From positions 1,342,381-1,394,136 of the forward strand of contig NZ_KK020676.1 in the NCBI RefSeq assembly GCF_000307775.2: a stretch of DNA of 51,756 nt. The letters run 5' to 3'. Under the pieces are notes generated by a model that was not told the origin of the DNA, searched no databases, and saw only the letters and a list, made by a program, of their open reading frames with translations. A program made the translations under genes and the position numbers. Source of the stretch: Stutzerimonas stutzeri KOS6 (lineage in GTDB: Bacteria; Pseudomonadota; Gammaproteobacteria; Pseudomonadales; Pseudomonadaceae). Shown piece after piece: positions 1 through 9,605 of this stretch; the stretch's first letter is position 1, and every line of letters begins with the position of its first letter.

Positions 1-140
1 GCGCGAGGCGGGCTGGGAAAACCACAGCGGCGATCGGAGGGAAAACAGGATCGCCGGTAGTGGTTGCATTGTGCCATCAGTGTGACGCAATTCACATTTA
101 TTTTTTCAAGCCGCCCTGCAGCTGCCTGCAGGAGGTCGGC
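1..140. other. Window edge downstream of selB; hairpin at 115-132
   Basis: No gene is seen. A perfect 7-bp stem with a CTGC loop (CCTGCAG at 115-121, CTGCAGG at 126-132) lies just after the selB stop. On the minus strand it is followed by an A-rich stretch rather than a U-run, so it is not a classical intrinsic terminator. It may still mark the end of the fdh-sel transcript. Confidence 0.4.
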
Positions 141-2057
141 CTAGCGATCCGCTGCCTCGCTCGCCAGGGCGCTGTCGGTGCGGACCTTGCGTTCGTTGCC
201 GAAGCGGCGGGTGAAGCCGATGCGGTCGAAGTGTTCGAGCAGTTGGATGCTGCGTTTGCGGCCGAGCTGGATGCGGTCGCGGAAGGCGGCGGCGCGGATT
301 ACGCCGCTTTGTGCTTCCAGTTGCAGTACATGCCCCGCGAGTTGGCGAATGGTGAATTCGGGGTAGAACAAATCTTTCACCACCTGTTGCAGCAGGCCGA
401 GGCGGGCGAGCTTGCGTAGCAGGTTGCGCATCTGCGCTTCGTCGACGCCGAGTTCGCGGGCGAGGTCGCGGACCCAGGGCGGGTCGAACTGGCCGGCTTC
501 GAGCAGCGGCCACAGGCGTTCCTTCAAACCTTCTTCCGTATCGCTCAGGCGCACCCTGTGATCGGGGCGGTGCAGCCAGGGGCCGCTGGTTTCGATGCTG
601 CCGGCGGCCAATGCCTGTTCCAGCAGGGCGATGAAAACAGGGCGTTCCAGTTGCGGCAGGGCATAGCGGCGCAGGCGGTCGCGGTCGGGGCCGAGCTCGT
701 CCGGTTGTTCTTCGTGAAAGCGTTGCAGGGCGCCGAGCAGGCTGGCTTCTAGCTCGCTCCAGCGCGTGTTGTCATACAGCCGCGGCCCCAGCCGGGTGGC
801 GATCTCCAGCACGCCCTGTGGCAGCTGCCAGCCTTCGCGCGGCCGGTTGAACTGGTGTTCCAGGCTTTGCGGGTCGATGCCGTTGGCGGCGCTGGCGAGC
901 AGTGGCGGCAATGCCTGTTCCAGGCTCGGCTGGTCGAGTGCGCGCAGCTGCTCCAGGCGTGCCGCGCGGCGGCGGTTGCGCGGTGGCGCGTAGGGATCGA
1001 GCACGCGACCGCCGCCCAGGGTGCGCTGGGCGGACTGGTCGCGCAGGACGATGCGGTCGCCATGCACGGCATGGCTCGGTGCATTGAGCAGCAGTTGAGC
1101 GAAAGCACGTTCCCCCGGCGCCAGGCTGGTGTCTTCGAGCAGGGCGATGCGCGCAGTGACGTCCTGGGCGCCGAGGTGCACGTGCACGGGCGTCCAATGC
1201 TTGAGTTCGTGGGCTTCGCCGGGCAGCAGCCGCAAGTCGATGTCGATGCGCTGGGTCGGTGCATGCAGCAATGGGTGCAGCAGCCAGTCGCCGCGGTGGA
1301 TCTGCTCCACCGCCAAACGGTCGCCGGCCAGATTCAGCGCCACCCGTTGGCCGGCATGGGCTTCACTGGCTTCCCGGTTTTGCGCGTGCAGGCCGCGCAC
1401 CCGCACGGGCTTGCCCCTGGGTCCGAGCAGCAGCTCGTCACCGATGCACACGCGCCCGGCGAAGGCGGTACCGGTGACCACAACCCCGGCGCCGGTCACG
1501 CTGAAGGCGCGGTCGATGGCCAGGCGGAAATGGCCACTGTCGCTGCGTGCGGCCGTGCGCGCGGCTTCGTCGATCAGCGCGGCGCGCAGGGCGTCGATGC
1601 CATCGCCGCGGATGCTGGAAACCGGAAAAATCGGTGCGCCGGAGAGCGGCCCGGCGGCCAGCAGGGCTTCGATCTGCTGCTCGACTTCGGCGATTCGCGC
1701 TGGTTCGACGCGGTCGATCTTGGTCAGCGCCACCAGCGCGCGGCGAATGCCGAGCAGTTCGACGATGGCCAGGTGTTCGCGGGTCTGCGGCATCACGCCA
1801 TCGTCGGCGGCGACCACCAGCAACACGCAGTCGATGCCGCTGGCGCCGGCCAGCATGTTGTGCACGAAACGCTCGTGGCCCGGCACGTCGATAAAACCGG
1901 TAAGGCTGCCCTCACCGAGGTCGGCATAGACGTAACCCAGGTCGATGGTGATGCCGCGCTCACGCTCCTCGCGGCGACGGTCGCCCTGTTGCCCGGTGAG
2001 CGCTTGCAGCAGTGCGGTCTTGCCATGGTCGATATGGCCGGCGGTACCGACGATCAA
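141..2057 (-). CDS. selB: Selenocysteine-specific elongation factor SelB
   Basis: SelB is the EF-Tu-like GTPase that carries selenocysteinyl-tRNA to UGA codons followed by a SECIS hairpin. The 638-residue protein starts with the P-loop GHIDHGKT, has the G3 motif DVPGHERF near residue 57 and a TKID motif near residue 112. EF-Tu-like beta-barrel domains follow, and the C-terminal third has the character of the winged-helix repeats that bind the SECIS. The start is TTG at 2057, sharing TTGA with the selA stop. A GAGGAG Shine-Dalgarno 8 nt upstream decides this start. It is the last gene of the fdh-fdhE-selA-selB run, and its obvious client is the UGA codon at 8617-8619. Length and motifs are normal for the family. 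Confidence 0.97.
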   Translation of the reverse strand: MIVGTAGHIDHGKTALLQALTGQQGDRRREERERGITIDLGYVYADLGEGSLTGFIDVPGHERFVHNMLAGASGIDCVLLVVAADDGVMPQTREHLAIVELLGIRRALVALTKIDRVEPARIAEVEQQIEALLAAGPLSGAPIFPVSSIRGDGIDALRAALIDEAARTAARSDSGHFRLAIDRAFSVTGAGVVVTGTAFAGRVCIGDELLLGPRGKPVRVRGLHAQNREASEAHAGQRVALNLAGDRLAVEQIHRGDWLLHPLLHAPTQRIDIDLRLLPGEAHELKHWTPVHVHLGAQDVTARIALLEDTSLAPGERAFAQLLLNAPSHAVHGDRIVLRDQSAQRTLGGGRVLDPYAPPRNRRRAARLEQLRALDQPSLEQALPPLLASAANGIDPQSLEHQFNRPREGWQLPQGVLEIATRLGPRLYDNTRWSELEASLLGALQRFHEEQPDELGPDRDRLRRYALPQLERPVFIALLEQALAAGSIETSGPWLHRPDHRVRLSDTEEGLKERLWPLLEAGQFDPPWVRDLARELGVDEAQMRNLLRKLARLGLLQQVVKDLFYPEFTIRQLAGHVLQLEAQSGVIRAAAFRDRIQLGRKRSIQLLEHFDRIGFTRRFGNERKVRTDSALASEAADR

Positions 2058-3463
2058 CGGGCCAGCTCCTCTTGCAGGTGCGTCAGTTGCTGCAGGAAGG
2101 CCGGCTCGTCGTCGAGCTGGCGCAAGTCGAGCCAGAGGGCGTCGTCGTCGATGCGCCCGAGCACGGGAATCGGCAGGCAGCGCAGGGCTTCTTCCAGCTG
2201 GCGCAGGCTACGGCCGCGCAGGCGCCTGGGCTGCTGCGGGCGGATGCACAGCGCGGCGCTGGGCAGGCGTGCCACCGGCTGCGCGCCGCTGCCGATCATG
2301 CCCAGGGCGTCGACCACGGCAACGCTCCAGGTTTCGTCCAGGACCGCGGCCAGCGCCGGAGCGATGCGTTCGGCCTGGGCGCGGATCTCCGTCTGCGGGC
2401 GGCTGAGCAGGCGCAGGCTGGTGAGGCGTTCGGCCAGGCGGTCGGGGTCGCGATAGAGATTGAGCACCGCCTCCAGCGCGGCGAGGGTCAGCTTGTCGAC
2501 GCGCAGGGCGCGCTTGAGCGGGTTCTTCTTGATCTTCTGGATCAGCGCCTTGCTGCCGACAATCAGCCCGGCCTGCGGGCCGCCGAGCAGCTTGTCGCCG
2601 CTGAAGGTGACGATGTCGGCGCCGTCGCGCAGCGCTTCCTGCACGGTGGGCTCCTTCGGCAGGCCCCAGCGCGAGAGGTCGAGCAGGCTGCCGCTGCCGA
2701 GATCTTCCAGCAACGGCAGGTCGTGGGCATGGGCGATGCGCGCCAGGTCGGCGGTGGCGACGCTGGCGGTGAAGCCCTGCACGCTGTAGTTGCTGGTGTG
2801 CACGCGCATCAGCAGGCCCGAGCGCGGGTTGATCGCCGCTTCATAGTCCTTGGCGTGGGTGCGGTTGGTGGTGCCGACTTCATGCAGCTTCACGCCGGCG
2901 CGGGCCATGATGTCGGGGATGCGAAAGGCGCCGCCGATCTCGATCAGCTCGCCGCGGGAGATGATGCCTTCCTTGCGTGCGCCGAGGCTGTTCAAGGCCA
3001 GCAGCACGGCGGCGGCGTTGTTGTTGACCACGGTGACCGCCTCGGCGCCGGTCAGCTCGCGGATCAGCCCTTCGATCAGGTCGTCGCGGTCGCCGCGCTT
3101 GCCGGTGGCCAAGTCGAATTCCAGATTGAGCGGGTAGCGCGCGGCCAGGGTGATGGCCTCGATGGCTTCATCCGGCAGCAGGGCGCGGCCGAGGTTGGTA
3201 TGCAGCACCGTGCCGGTGAGGTTGAACACCCGGCGCACGCGGCTGCGGTGCTGGCTGGCCAGGCGTTCGCCGGCGCGCCCGGCGAGTACTGCCTCGGACA
3301 GCTCCAGCGCGGCGAGCTGGCCATGGCGGGCCGGTTCGCGCAACTCGTCGAGCAGGTCGCGCAGGGTCGTGAGCAACGCCTGGCGGCCATAGCGCTGTTG
3401 CAGCGGCTGGCAGGCCGGGTCACGCAGCAGCTTGTCGACCGAGGGCAGGTGGCTGCTGCTCAT
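2054..3463 (-). CDS. selA: L-seryl-tRNA(Sec) selenium transferase SelA
   Basis: SelA is the PLP enzyme that converts seryl-tRNA(Sec) to selenocysteinyl-tRNA(Sec) using selenophosphate. The protein has 469 residues (about 463 in E. coli), beginning [13 protein letters not shown]. The PLP-lysine motif [12 protein letters not shown] is present at about residue 290, and [15 protein letters not shown], typical of the N-terminal half, is intact. The start is ATG at 3463, overlapping the fdhE stop as ATGA, and the stop overlaps selB, so the three genes look translationally coupled. The frame stays open upstream of 3463, but that stretch lies inside fdhE and carries no family sequence. The partners selD and selC are not in the window. 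Confidence 0.97.
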   Translation of the reverse strand: MSSSHLPSVDKLLRDPACQPLQQRYGRQALLTTLRDLLDELREPARHGQLAALELSEAVLAGRAGERLASQHRSRVRRVFNLTGTVLHTNLGRALLPDEAIEAITLAARYPLNLEFDLATGKRGDRDDLIEGLIRELTGAEAVTVVNNNAAAVLLALNSLGARKEGIISRGELIEIGGAFRIPDIMARAGVKLHEVGTTNRTHAKDYEAAINPRSGLLMRVHTSNYSVQGFTASVATADLARIAHAHDLPLLEDLGSGSLLDLSRWGLPKEPTVQEALRDGADIVTFSGDKLLGGPQAGLIVGSKALIQKIKKNPLKRALRVDKLTLAALEAVLNLYRDPDRLAERLTSLRLLSRPQTEIRAQAERIAPALAAVLDETWSVAVVDALGMIGSGAQPVARLPSAALCIRPQQPRRLRGRSLRQLEEALRCLPIPVLGRIDDDALWLDLRQLDDEPAFLQQLTHLQEELAR

Positions 3464-4377
3464 GCATCGCCCCCCGGCGCCAGCAGCAGGTTGGGTGCCT
3501 GGCGCTGGAAGCCCTGCTCGGCCAGCAGCAGGTCGAGATCCAGGGTGGCGAGATCGGCGGAGAGGCTTTCGCCGTCCGGCGCCAGTTCCAGATAGAGCTG
3601 CTTGAGGTAGCCGTTGCAGTCCGGGCAGACCTCGGCCTTGACGCCCTGCGGCGAGCCTTCGAAGTGCAGGTAGTCGAGCTTCCTGGTGCTGCGGCAGTGG
3701 CTGCATTTCAGCCGTACGTAGTGCCATTCGCAGGCGCACAGCGAGCAGACCAGATAGCGCAGGCCGTTGAGCTGCCCACGATGGCGGATGATGCCGGCCA
3801 TCGGTGGCGCGCCGCAGCAGGGGCAGAGGGTCTGGTCTTCGCGCTCGCGCATGGCTGACAGGTCGAGCTGCAGCAGCCAGTGGCTCCAGGCCAGTTGCAG
3901 GGCGGCGCCGAGAAAGGGCACCAGGGCCGGCGGCAGGCTGTCGTACTGGCCACTGACCAGCGCCACGGCCCAGGCCTTGCGCTGGCCGCTGTCGGCGTGC
4001 CGCAGTTGATCGATGACCGCCGCCACTGACGGCTTGTCCGGCACCGTGAAAGCCTCAAGCCAGGCGTCCAGCAGCGGCAGCCAGGCGTCGTCGCGCACCA
4101 GGGTATCGGCGGCGAGCGGTGGCAGGTCGTGCTTGAGGCATTGTTGCGTGCGGTGTTCATCGACGGGCGCGGTGCCCGGCGGGTTGTCCAGCACCTGCTG
4201 CTGCGCCTGGCAGATCGCTGCGAGCAGGTGCAGGTAATCGGCGAGTGGATGGTCTTGCGCCAGTCTGTTCAGGCGCTCGCTGCGCTGGGCGAACAGATCG
4301 TGCGGCGGCAGGTTGAGGAAGGGTGGTTTGTTGGCAGCGGCTTCGATCTGCCCTGGCTCGAGAATGGTGCCTGCCAC
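3460..4377 (-). CDS. fdhE: Formate dehydrogenase accessory protein FdhE
   Basis: FdhE is a cytoplasmic rubredoxin-like protein needed for maturation of respiratory formate dehydrogenases, and it interacts with the catalytic subunit. The 305-residue protein (309 in E. coli) has the expected C-terminal zinc/iron ribbon of four Cys pairs: CPCC, CSLC, CSHC and CPDC between about residues 180 and 265. I chose the GTG at 4377, which has AGGAG 6 nt upstream. The frame stays open to 4629 but there crosses the hairpin at 4459-4493 and has no family sequence. It ends in an ATGA overlap with selA and lies 136 nt after the gamma-subunit gene. Confidence 0.93.
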   Translation of the reverse strand: MAGTILEPGQIEAAANKPPFLNLPPHDLFAQRSERLNRLAQDHPLADYLHLLAAICQAQQQVLDNPPGTAPVDEHRTQQCLKHDLPPLAADTLVRDDAWLPLLDAWLEAFTVPDKPSVAAVIDQLRHADSGQRKAWAVALVSGQYDSLPPALVPFLGAALQLAWSHWLLQLDLSAMREREDQTLCPCCGAPPMAGIIRHRGQLNGLRYLVCSLCACEWHYVRLKCSHCRSTRKLDYLHFEGSPQGVKAEVCPDCNGYLKQLYLELAPDGESLSADLATLDLDLLLAEQGFQRQAPNLLLAPGGDA

Positions 4378-4458
4378 GCAGGACTCCTTTTCTTTCTGGT
4401 TGTGCCGAACAGCATAGTCCGTCGTGACCTGTTGCACGGCTTTCGAGGGTGCGCGCAG

Positions 4459-4493
4459 CCGAAGATTCCCGCGCATCGCACGGGAATCTTCGG
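4459..4493 (-). terminator. Strong hairpin between fdh gamma and fdhE
   Basis: A perfect 13-bp stem (4459-4471 with 4481-4493) encloses a 9-nt loop in the gap between the gamma subunit and fdhE. There is no U-run on either strand. It may partly terminate transcription, or stabilise the end of the structural-gene mRNA so that fdhE-selA-selB are expressed at a lower level. Confidence 0.55.
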
Positions 4494-4513
4494 TTGGGCA
4501 TTGGTGCCGCCGC

Positions 4514-5137
4514 TCACTTGCGTTCGTTGATCTCCCTGTACCAGGCCGGATGGTGCTTGCGCGCCCAGGCGCGGCTGACTGTGCCGTAGAGCATCGAACC
4601 CATCGAGCCCTTGAGCCAGATGGCCGCATAGATGTGCACGATGATGCTGAGGATCAGCACGAAGGCCGCCGCTGCATGCAGCAGGCTCGCCCAGCGCAGC
4701 GAGGCGATGCCGAAGAAGCTGCTGAAGTACTCGCGCCAGATGACGATGCCGCTGAGCAGCAACACCAGCATGCTGACGATCAGCACCCAGAACAGCACCT
4801 TCTGCCCGGCGTTGTAGCGGCCGACTTCAGGCAGCTTGTCCTCGCGGTTGTGTACCACGTCGTTGATCTGCCTGAGCCACTGGCGGTCGCGCGCTTCGAG
4901 GCGGTTGTGCCCGGCGAAACGGATCGCCAGCACCAGGAAGAAGACGAACATCGCGACCCCGATGAACGGGTGCAGGATGCGCGTCCAGGTGCCGCCACCG
5001 AACAGTCCGGAGAGGCCGAACAGGGCGGGATGGAACAACGCCAGGCCGGACAGCGCGGCAAGGACGAAGAGGATGGCCACGGCCCAGTGATTGGTCCGCT
5101 GCGAGGGGGTGTAGCGTTCGATGTCGTTATTGTTCAT
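4514..5137 (-). CDS. fdoI: Formate dehydrogenase gamma subunit, cytochrome b556
   Basis: This is the membrane cytochrome b subunit of the respiratory formate dehydrogenase. It takes electrons from the beta subunit and reduces quinone. The 207-residue protein has four hydrophobic segments (about 20-40, 55-75, 115-135 and 150-172). The histidines expected as haem ligands are visible in TNHW near residue 17, in LHPF near residue 57 and in the last helices (LLHAAAAF, IVHIYAAIW). Length matches E. coli FdnI/FdoI (about 211-217). It follows the beta gene by 57 nt, with a small hairpin in the gap. Whether FdoI or FdnI is the better name cannot be decided from sequence alone. Confidence 0.95.
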   Translation of the reverse strand: MNNNDIERYTPSQRTNHWAVAILFVLAALSGLALFHPALFGLSGLFGGGTWTRILHPFIGVAMFVFFLVLAIRFAGHNRLEARDRQWLRQINDVVHNREDKLPEVGRYNAGQKVLFWVLIVSMLVLLLSGIVIWREYFSSFFGIASLRWASLLHAAAAFVLILSIIVHIYAAIWLKGSMGSMLYGTVSRAWARKHHPAWYREINERK

Positions 5138-5169
5138 CGTTGGCTCCTTGAGCGATCGACTCCGAGGAT

Positions 5170-5187
5170 GGCCCCGCGAACGGGGCC
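5170..5187 (-). other. Intercistronic hairpin between fdh beta and gamma
   Basis: GGCCCCG (5170-5176) pairs perfectly with CGGGGCC (5181-5187) around a CGAA loop. It sits between two genes that must be co-expressed, so it more likely affects mRNA processing or stability than termination. There is no U-run. Confidence 0.4.
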
Positions 5188-5194
5188 GCCGGAT

Positions 5195-6136
5195 TCAGGG
5201 TCGCGGCTCCTTGGGGTCGACCACATGCACCGAGGGGTCGACCTGGTGCACCACGGGCTCGCTGAGTTCGGCCTTGTCGTCCTCCTCCTCGACGCGCACC
5301 GGGCCGACCCGCGTGTAATGGAAGAAGCCGGCCAGCACCGCCGCACCCATGCCCAGCAGGGCCAGCGGCTTGGTCACGCCCTTCCACAGGCTGACCAGCG
5401 GGCTGATGGTCGGCTCGTCCGGCAGTGCGCTGTACAGCGACGGCTGGTCGGCGTGGTGCAACACGTACATCACGTGCGTACCGCCGACGCCATCGGGATC
5501 GTACAGCCCGGCCTGGTCGAACCCGCGCTCCTTCAGGTCGGCGATACGCCCGGCCGCGTGCTCCTTCATGTCATCCTTGCTGCCGAAGACGATCGCCCCG
5601 GTGGGGCAGGTCTTCACGCAGGCCGGCTCCAGCCCGACCGATACCCGGTCGGAACAGAGCGTGCATTTGTAGGCTTTCTTGTCCTTCTCGGAGATGCGCG
5701 GGACGTCGAACGGGCAACCGGTGATGCAGTAACCGCAGCCGATGCAGCGGTCCTGGTTGAAGTCGACGATGCCGTTGGCGTACTTCACGATCGCCCCCGG
5801 CGCAGGGCAGGCCTTGAGGCAGCCGGGGTCGGCGCAGTGCATGCAGCCGTCCTTGCGGATCAGCCATTCGAGGTTGCCACTGGCGGGGTTCTCGTACTCG
5901 GCGAACTTCATCACCGTCCAGGATTCGGCGGTGAGGTCGATCGGGTTGTCGTAGGTCCCGTTGCTGGTGCCGACTTCGTCGCGCAGGTCGTTCCATTCCG
6001 AACACGCCACCTGGCAGGCCTTGCAGCCGATGCACTTGGAGACATCGATGAGTTTCGCCACTTCGCCGATCTCGCGGATCGACGGCCGCTCGGTGGTCGT
6101 GGCGGAGCGGGCAATCACGTCTTGGGTAGCCATCAT
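5195..6136 (-). CDS. fdoH: Formate dehydrogenase beta subunit, four [4Fe-4S] clusters
   Basis: This is the electron-transfer subunit linking the selenocysteine catalytic subunit to cytochrome b. The 313-residue protein has four ferredoxin-type Cys motifs: [11 protein letters not shown] (about residue 34), CMHCADPGC (about 97), CIGCGYC (about 130) and CTLC with a distal CVKTC (about 157-180). One C-terminal hydrophobic helix ([17 protein letters not shown], about residue 260) anchors it in the membrane. It is slightly longer than E. coli FdnH (294) because of a charged tail. The start is the first of two adjacent ATGs (6136). GGAG lies 5 nt upstream, and the ATGA overlap with the alpha-subunit stop points to coupled translation. 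Confidence 0.96.
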   Translation of the reverse strand: MMATQDVIARSATTTERPSIREIGEVAKLIDVSKCIGCKACQVACSEWNDLRDEVGTSNGTYDNPIDLTAESWTVMKFAEYENPASGNLEWLIRKDGCMHCADPGCLKACPAPGAIVKYANGIVDFNQDRCIGCGYCITGCPFDVPRISEKDKKAYKCTLCSDRVSVGLEPACVKTCPTGAIVFGSKDDMKEHAAGRIADLKERGFDQAGLYDPDGVGGTHVMYVLHHADQPSLYSALPDEPTISPLVSLWKGVTKPLALLGMGAAVLAGFFHYTRVGPVRVEEEDDKAELSEPVVHQVDPSVHVVDPKEPRP

Positions 6137-9100
6137 GCCTTCTCCACGTTGACCAGAAACGACTTGAACTCCGGCGTCTGGGTGTTGGCGTCACCCACGA
6201 ACGGCGTCAGCGTGTTGGTCAGGTAACCGTTGCGCGCCACCCCGGCGAAGCCCCAGTGCAGCGGAATGCCGATGTGGTGCACGGTCTGGCCGTCCACCGT
6301 CAGCGGCTTGATGCGCTTGGTCACCACCGCCACTGCCTTGATGTAGCCGCGGTTGGACGACACCTTGACCCGCTCGCCGGCCTTGATGCCCAGCTCGTTG
6401 GCCAGCACTTCGCCGATCTCGACGAACTGCTCGGGCTGGGTGATCGCGTTGAGCCGGCAATGCTTGGTCCAGAAGTGGAAGTGCTCCGTCAGGCGGTAGG
6501 TGGTGGCCGCGTAGGGGAAGTCCTCGGCGGTGCCGAACAGCTCCATGTCGTTCTTGAACACCCTCGCGGCCGGGTTGCTGATCGCCTGGGCGTTGTCCGG
6601 GTGCATGGGGTTGCGCCCGATGGGCGTCTCGAACGGCTCGTAGTGCTCGGGGAAGGGGCCTTCGTTCATCTTGTCCACGGCGAACAGCCGCGCCACCCCT
6701 TCGGGGTTCATGATGAAGGGGTTCATCCCGGCCTCGGGTGGCGAGTCGACCTTGAAGTCCGGCACGTCGGTACCGCCCCACTTGCTGCCATCCCACCACA
6801 CCAGGCGCTTCTTCTGCGCATCCCACGGGTTGCCGGCCGGGTCGGCCGAGGCGCGGTTGTAAAGGATGCGCCGGTTGGCCGGCCACGCCCAGGCCCAGCC
6901 CAGCGTCTGGCCCATGCCGTAGGGGTCGGCATTGTCGCGCCGGGCCATCTGGTTGCCGGCCTGGGTCCAGGAACCGCTGAATATCCAGCAGCCGCAGGAG
7001 GTGCTGCCATCGGCGCGCAACAGGCCGAAACCGGACAGCTGCTCGCCGGCCTTGGCCAGCGGGGCACCGCTTTGCAGGTCGAACACGTCGCCCAGCGCCT
7101 TGCCGTTGTACTCCCGGGCGATTTCCTCGGCGGATGGTTCCTCCGGCTGGCGGTAGGCCCAGTCGATGTTGAGCAGTGGCTCGGCGTAGGCGCCACCTTC
7201 CTTGCGGTACAGCTCGCGCAGACGATGGAACAGCCCACCCATGATCACCACGTCGGTCTTTGCCTGGCCCGGGGGCTCGGCGGCCTTCCAGTGCCACTGC
7301 AGCCAGCGCCCGCTATTGACCAGCGAACCGTCCTCTTCGGCGAAGCAGGTGGTCGGCAGGCGGAACACCGTGGTCTGGATGCTCGCCGTGTCGACGTCGT
7401 TGTACTCGCCGGCATTGCGCCAGAACTCCGAGGTCTCGGTGGCCAGCGGGTCCATGATCACCAGGTACTTGAGCTTGGCCAGCGCGGCGCTGACCTTGGC
7501 CTTGTTGGGGAACGAGGCGATGGGGTTGAAGCCCTGGCAGAAGTAGCCGTTGACCTGTCCCTGGTACATCATGTCGAACACCTTGAGCACGTCGTAACCA
7601 GGAATATCCAGCTTCGGCAGCCAGTCGTAGCCCCAGTTGTTCTCGGCCGTGGCGTTCTTGCCATACCAGGCCTTCATCAGGCTGACGTGGAATTTCTCGT
7701 AGTGCTGCCAGTAGGACAGCTGCCCCGGGCGCAGCGGCTTGGCGGTGCGCTTGGCGATGTAGGCGACGTAATCCTGCTCGGCCTCCAGCGGCAGGGTCAG
7801 GTAACCCGGCAGCAGGTTCGAGAGCAGGCCCAGGTCGGTCAGGCCCTGGATGTTGGAATGGCCGCGCAGGGCGTTCATGCCGCCACCGGGCATGCCGATG
7901 TTGCCGAGCAGCAGCTGCACCATGGCGCCGGTGCGGATCATCTGCGAGCCGACCGAGTGCTGCGTCCAGCCCAGCGCGTACATGATGGTCATGGCCTTGC
8001 CCGGCGCGGCAGTCTCGGCGATGGTTTCCCAGACCTTGAGCATCCTGTCCTGCGGCGTGCCGCAGATGTTGCTGACCACGTCCGGCGTGTAGCGGCTGTA
8101 ATGCTGCTTGAGCAGGTTGTAGACGCAGCGGGGATGGGTCAGGCTCTTGTCGACACGCGCGAAGCCATCCTCGTCCAGCTCGTAGCTCCAGGCCGACTTG
8201 TCCGTATAGCTGCGCTTGTCGGCGTTGTAGCCATTGAACAGGCCGTTCTCGAAGCCGAAGCCTTCCTTCACGATGAACGCCACGTCGGTGTAGTTGACCA
8301 CGTACTCGTGCTGGATCTTGTCGTTCTCCAGCAAATAGTTGATCAGTCCGCCGAGGAAGGCGATGTCGGTGCCGGTGCGGATCGGTGCGTAGAGATCGGC
8401 CACCGATGCCGAACGGGTGAAGCGTGGATCGACCACCACCAGCCGCGCCTTGTTGCGTGCCTTGGCTTCAGTGACCCATTTGAATCCGCACGGATGCGCC
8501 TCGGCGGCATTGCCGCCCATGATCAGGACCACGTCAGCGTTCTGGATATCGCTCCAGTGATTGGTCATGGCGCCGCGGCCAAACGTCGGGGCAAGACTTG
8601 CCACCGTCGGGCCGTGTCAGACACGTGCCTGGTTGTCGAATCCCAGAATGCCGAGCGAGCGCACCACCTTGTGGGTGATGTAGCCGGCCTCGTTGGACGA
8701 CGCCGAGGCCGCGAGGAAACCGGTGCTCAACCAGCGGTTGACCGTCTGCCCCTTGTCGTTGCGCTCGATGAAATTGGCGTCGCGGTCGTCCTTCATCAGC
8801 CGGGCGATGCGGTCGAGGGCTTCGCTCCACTCGATGCGCTTCCACTCGTTGCTGCCGGCTTCGCGGACTTCCGGATGGGTCAGGCGGTTGGGGCTGTGGA
8901 CGAAGTCCAGCAGGCCCGCGCCTTTCGGGCAGAGGGTGCCACGGTTGACCGGGTGGTCGGAGTCGCCCTCGATATGGATGATGTTCTGCGCGACGTTCTT
9001 GCCGCCGCTGCCCTGGCTATAGAGGATCAGCCCGCAGCCGACCGAACAGTAGGGGCAGGTGTTGCGGGTTTCACGGGTGTTGGTCAGTTTGAAATGCCGG

Positions 9101-9207
9101 ATCGACTCGGCATACGCCGCTGGCGGGGCCATGCCCAATGCCGCCATGCTCGACGCCCCAAGGCCTGCACCGCAGACCTTGAAGAACTGTCGACGGTTCA
9201 TATCCAT
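6133..9207 (-). CDS. fdoG: Formate dehydrogenase alpha subunit, selenocysteine-containing, Tat-exported
   Basis: This is the catalytic molybdenum bis-MGD subunit oxidising formate in the periplasm. The reading frame is interrupted by one TGA (8617-8619, residue 197) and continues for 827 codons beyond it. The context [17 protein letters not shown] matches the Sec site of E. coli FdnG/FdoG (Sec196), so it is read as selenocysteine and not as a stop. Total length is 1024 residues (1015-1016 in E. coli). The N-terminus has a twin-arginine signal, RRQFFK, and a hydrophobic stretch ending in AYA. The [4Fe-4S] cysteines are in CPYCSVGC and CPKGAG. The start at 9207 has AAGGAG 8-9 nt upstream. The molybdopterin-dinucleotide domain at the C-terminus ([12 protein letters not shown] onward) is complete. 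It overlaps the beta gene by ATGA. Confidence 0.98.
8576..8619 (-). promoter_or_regulatory. UGA selenocysteine codon with bacterial SECIS hairpin
   Basis: The TGA at 8619-8617 is followed on the minus strand by a hairpin. The lower stem is CGGCC with GGCCG (8614-8610 with 8580-8576). The upper stem is GG-U-GGCA with UGCC-CC (8605-8599 with 8593-8588), with loop AGUCU. The bulged U at 8603 and the GU in the loop are the features SelB recognises in the E. coli fdhF and fdnG elements. Confidence 0.93.
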
Positions 9208-9326
9208 CGGAGGTTCTCCTTATCAGGCTGTAACGCCGATACATTGCCGGCGCCTCCAAGGAGCTTAGTCAAACTTGCGCAATGTGAAGGGATTAATTCC
9301 TCGTTTCGCTAGCGCCTCGCTGGACA

Positions 9327-9440
9327 TCTCCGGCAAGGCACCGGCTGCGCAGGAAAAGGGCGAAGCTGATCGTCCCGCACGGCCTGACCAACACCCATCA
9401 GGCGCGTTTCAACCAGGATCTGCTGGATTTGAAGTGGTGA
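9327..9440 (+). pseudogene. Possible 3' remnant of a deleted gene
   Basis: A plus-strand frame is open from a stop at 9294 to a TGA at 9438-9440 and reads like a protein C-terminus (KLIVPHGLTN, then FNQDLLDLKW). It has no plausible start and no ribosome site, and an intrinsic-terminator-like hairpin follows it. This looks like the tail of a gene whose body has been lost. I do not recognise the family, and the short frame could be chance at this GC content. Confidence 0.25.
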
Positions 9441-9456
9441 GCGCTGCGTCGTGTCG

Positions 9457-9485
9457 GCCGCGGCTTGCTCCGCAGCCGGCTTTTT
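9457..9485 (+). terminator. Possible intrinsic terminator after the remnant
   Basis: GCCG-CGG and CCG...CGGC can pair between 9457 and 9480 with an internal bulge, followed by TTTTT at 9481-9485. The stem is imperfect. The U-run, and its position 17 nt after the TGA at 9438-9440, suggest it once ended a plus-strand transcript. Confidence 0.4.
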
Positions 9486-9525
9486 CGTGGCTGCCGAACA
9501 ATGGTCCTGCTACTGGCGACCCGGA

Positions 9526-9561
9526 AACGAACAACCCCGCCAGAAGGCGGGGTTGTTCGTT
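9526..9561. terminator. Bidirectional intrinsic terminator
   Basis: A perfect 16-bp stem (AACGAACAACCCCGCC at 9526-9541 with its complement at 9546-9561) closes an AGAA tetraloop. The outer A/T pairs can serve as a short U-tract in both directions. It lies 44 nt after the stop of the Tim44-domain gene, whose transcript it most likely ends. Confidence 0.85.
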
Positions 9562-9605
9562 GGTCGGCCCTGAGGCAGACCCTGTGGTTTCCGGCGTTAT
9601 GCCGA

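Larger units (their letters stand above)
9208..9605. other. 398-nt gap: fdh promoter region, a coding remnant and two terminators
   Basis: The gap separates the fdh operon from the Tim44-domain gene. The right-hand end must hold the fdh promoter on the minus strand. I see the 8-bp palindrome TTGCGCAA at 9275-9282 but no convincing -35/-10 pair. The rest holds a possible 3' remnant of a plus-strand gene (ending at 9440), its possible terminator (9457-9485) and a strong two-way terminator (9526-9561). Confidence 0.5.

Noticed and set aside
8617..8619. TGA as a nonsense mutation making the formate dehydrogenase gene a pseudogene
   Set aside because: The codon lies exactly at the selenocysteine position, a SECIS hairpin follows, and selA and selB are in the same run.
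6256..9312. Open frame of over 1000 codons antisense to the formate dehydrogenase alpha gene
   Set aside because: It is a mirror of a high-GC coding sequence: codon bias on the true strand removes stops from this frame. The product is low-complexity and lacks domain character, and no ribosome site precedes it.
9425..9436. Sequence resembling the anticodon arm of tRNA(Sec) on the minus strand (CTTCAAATCCAG)
   Set aside because: Only about 12 bases fit. The other side of the stem, the long variable arm, the T-arm and the acceptor stem are all missing, so this is not selC.
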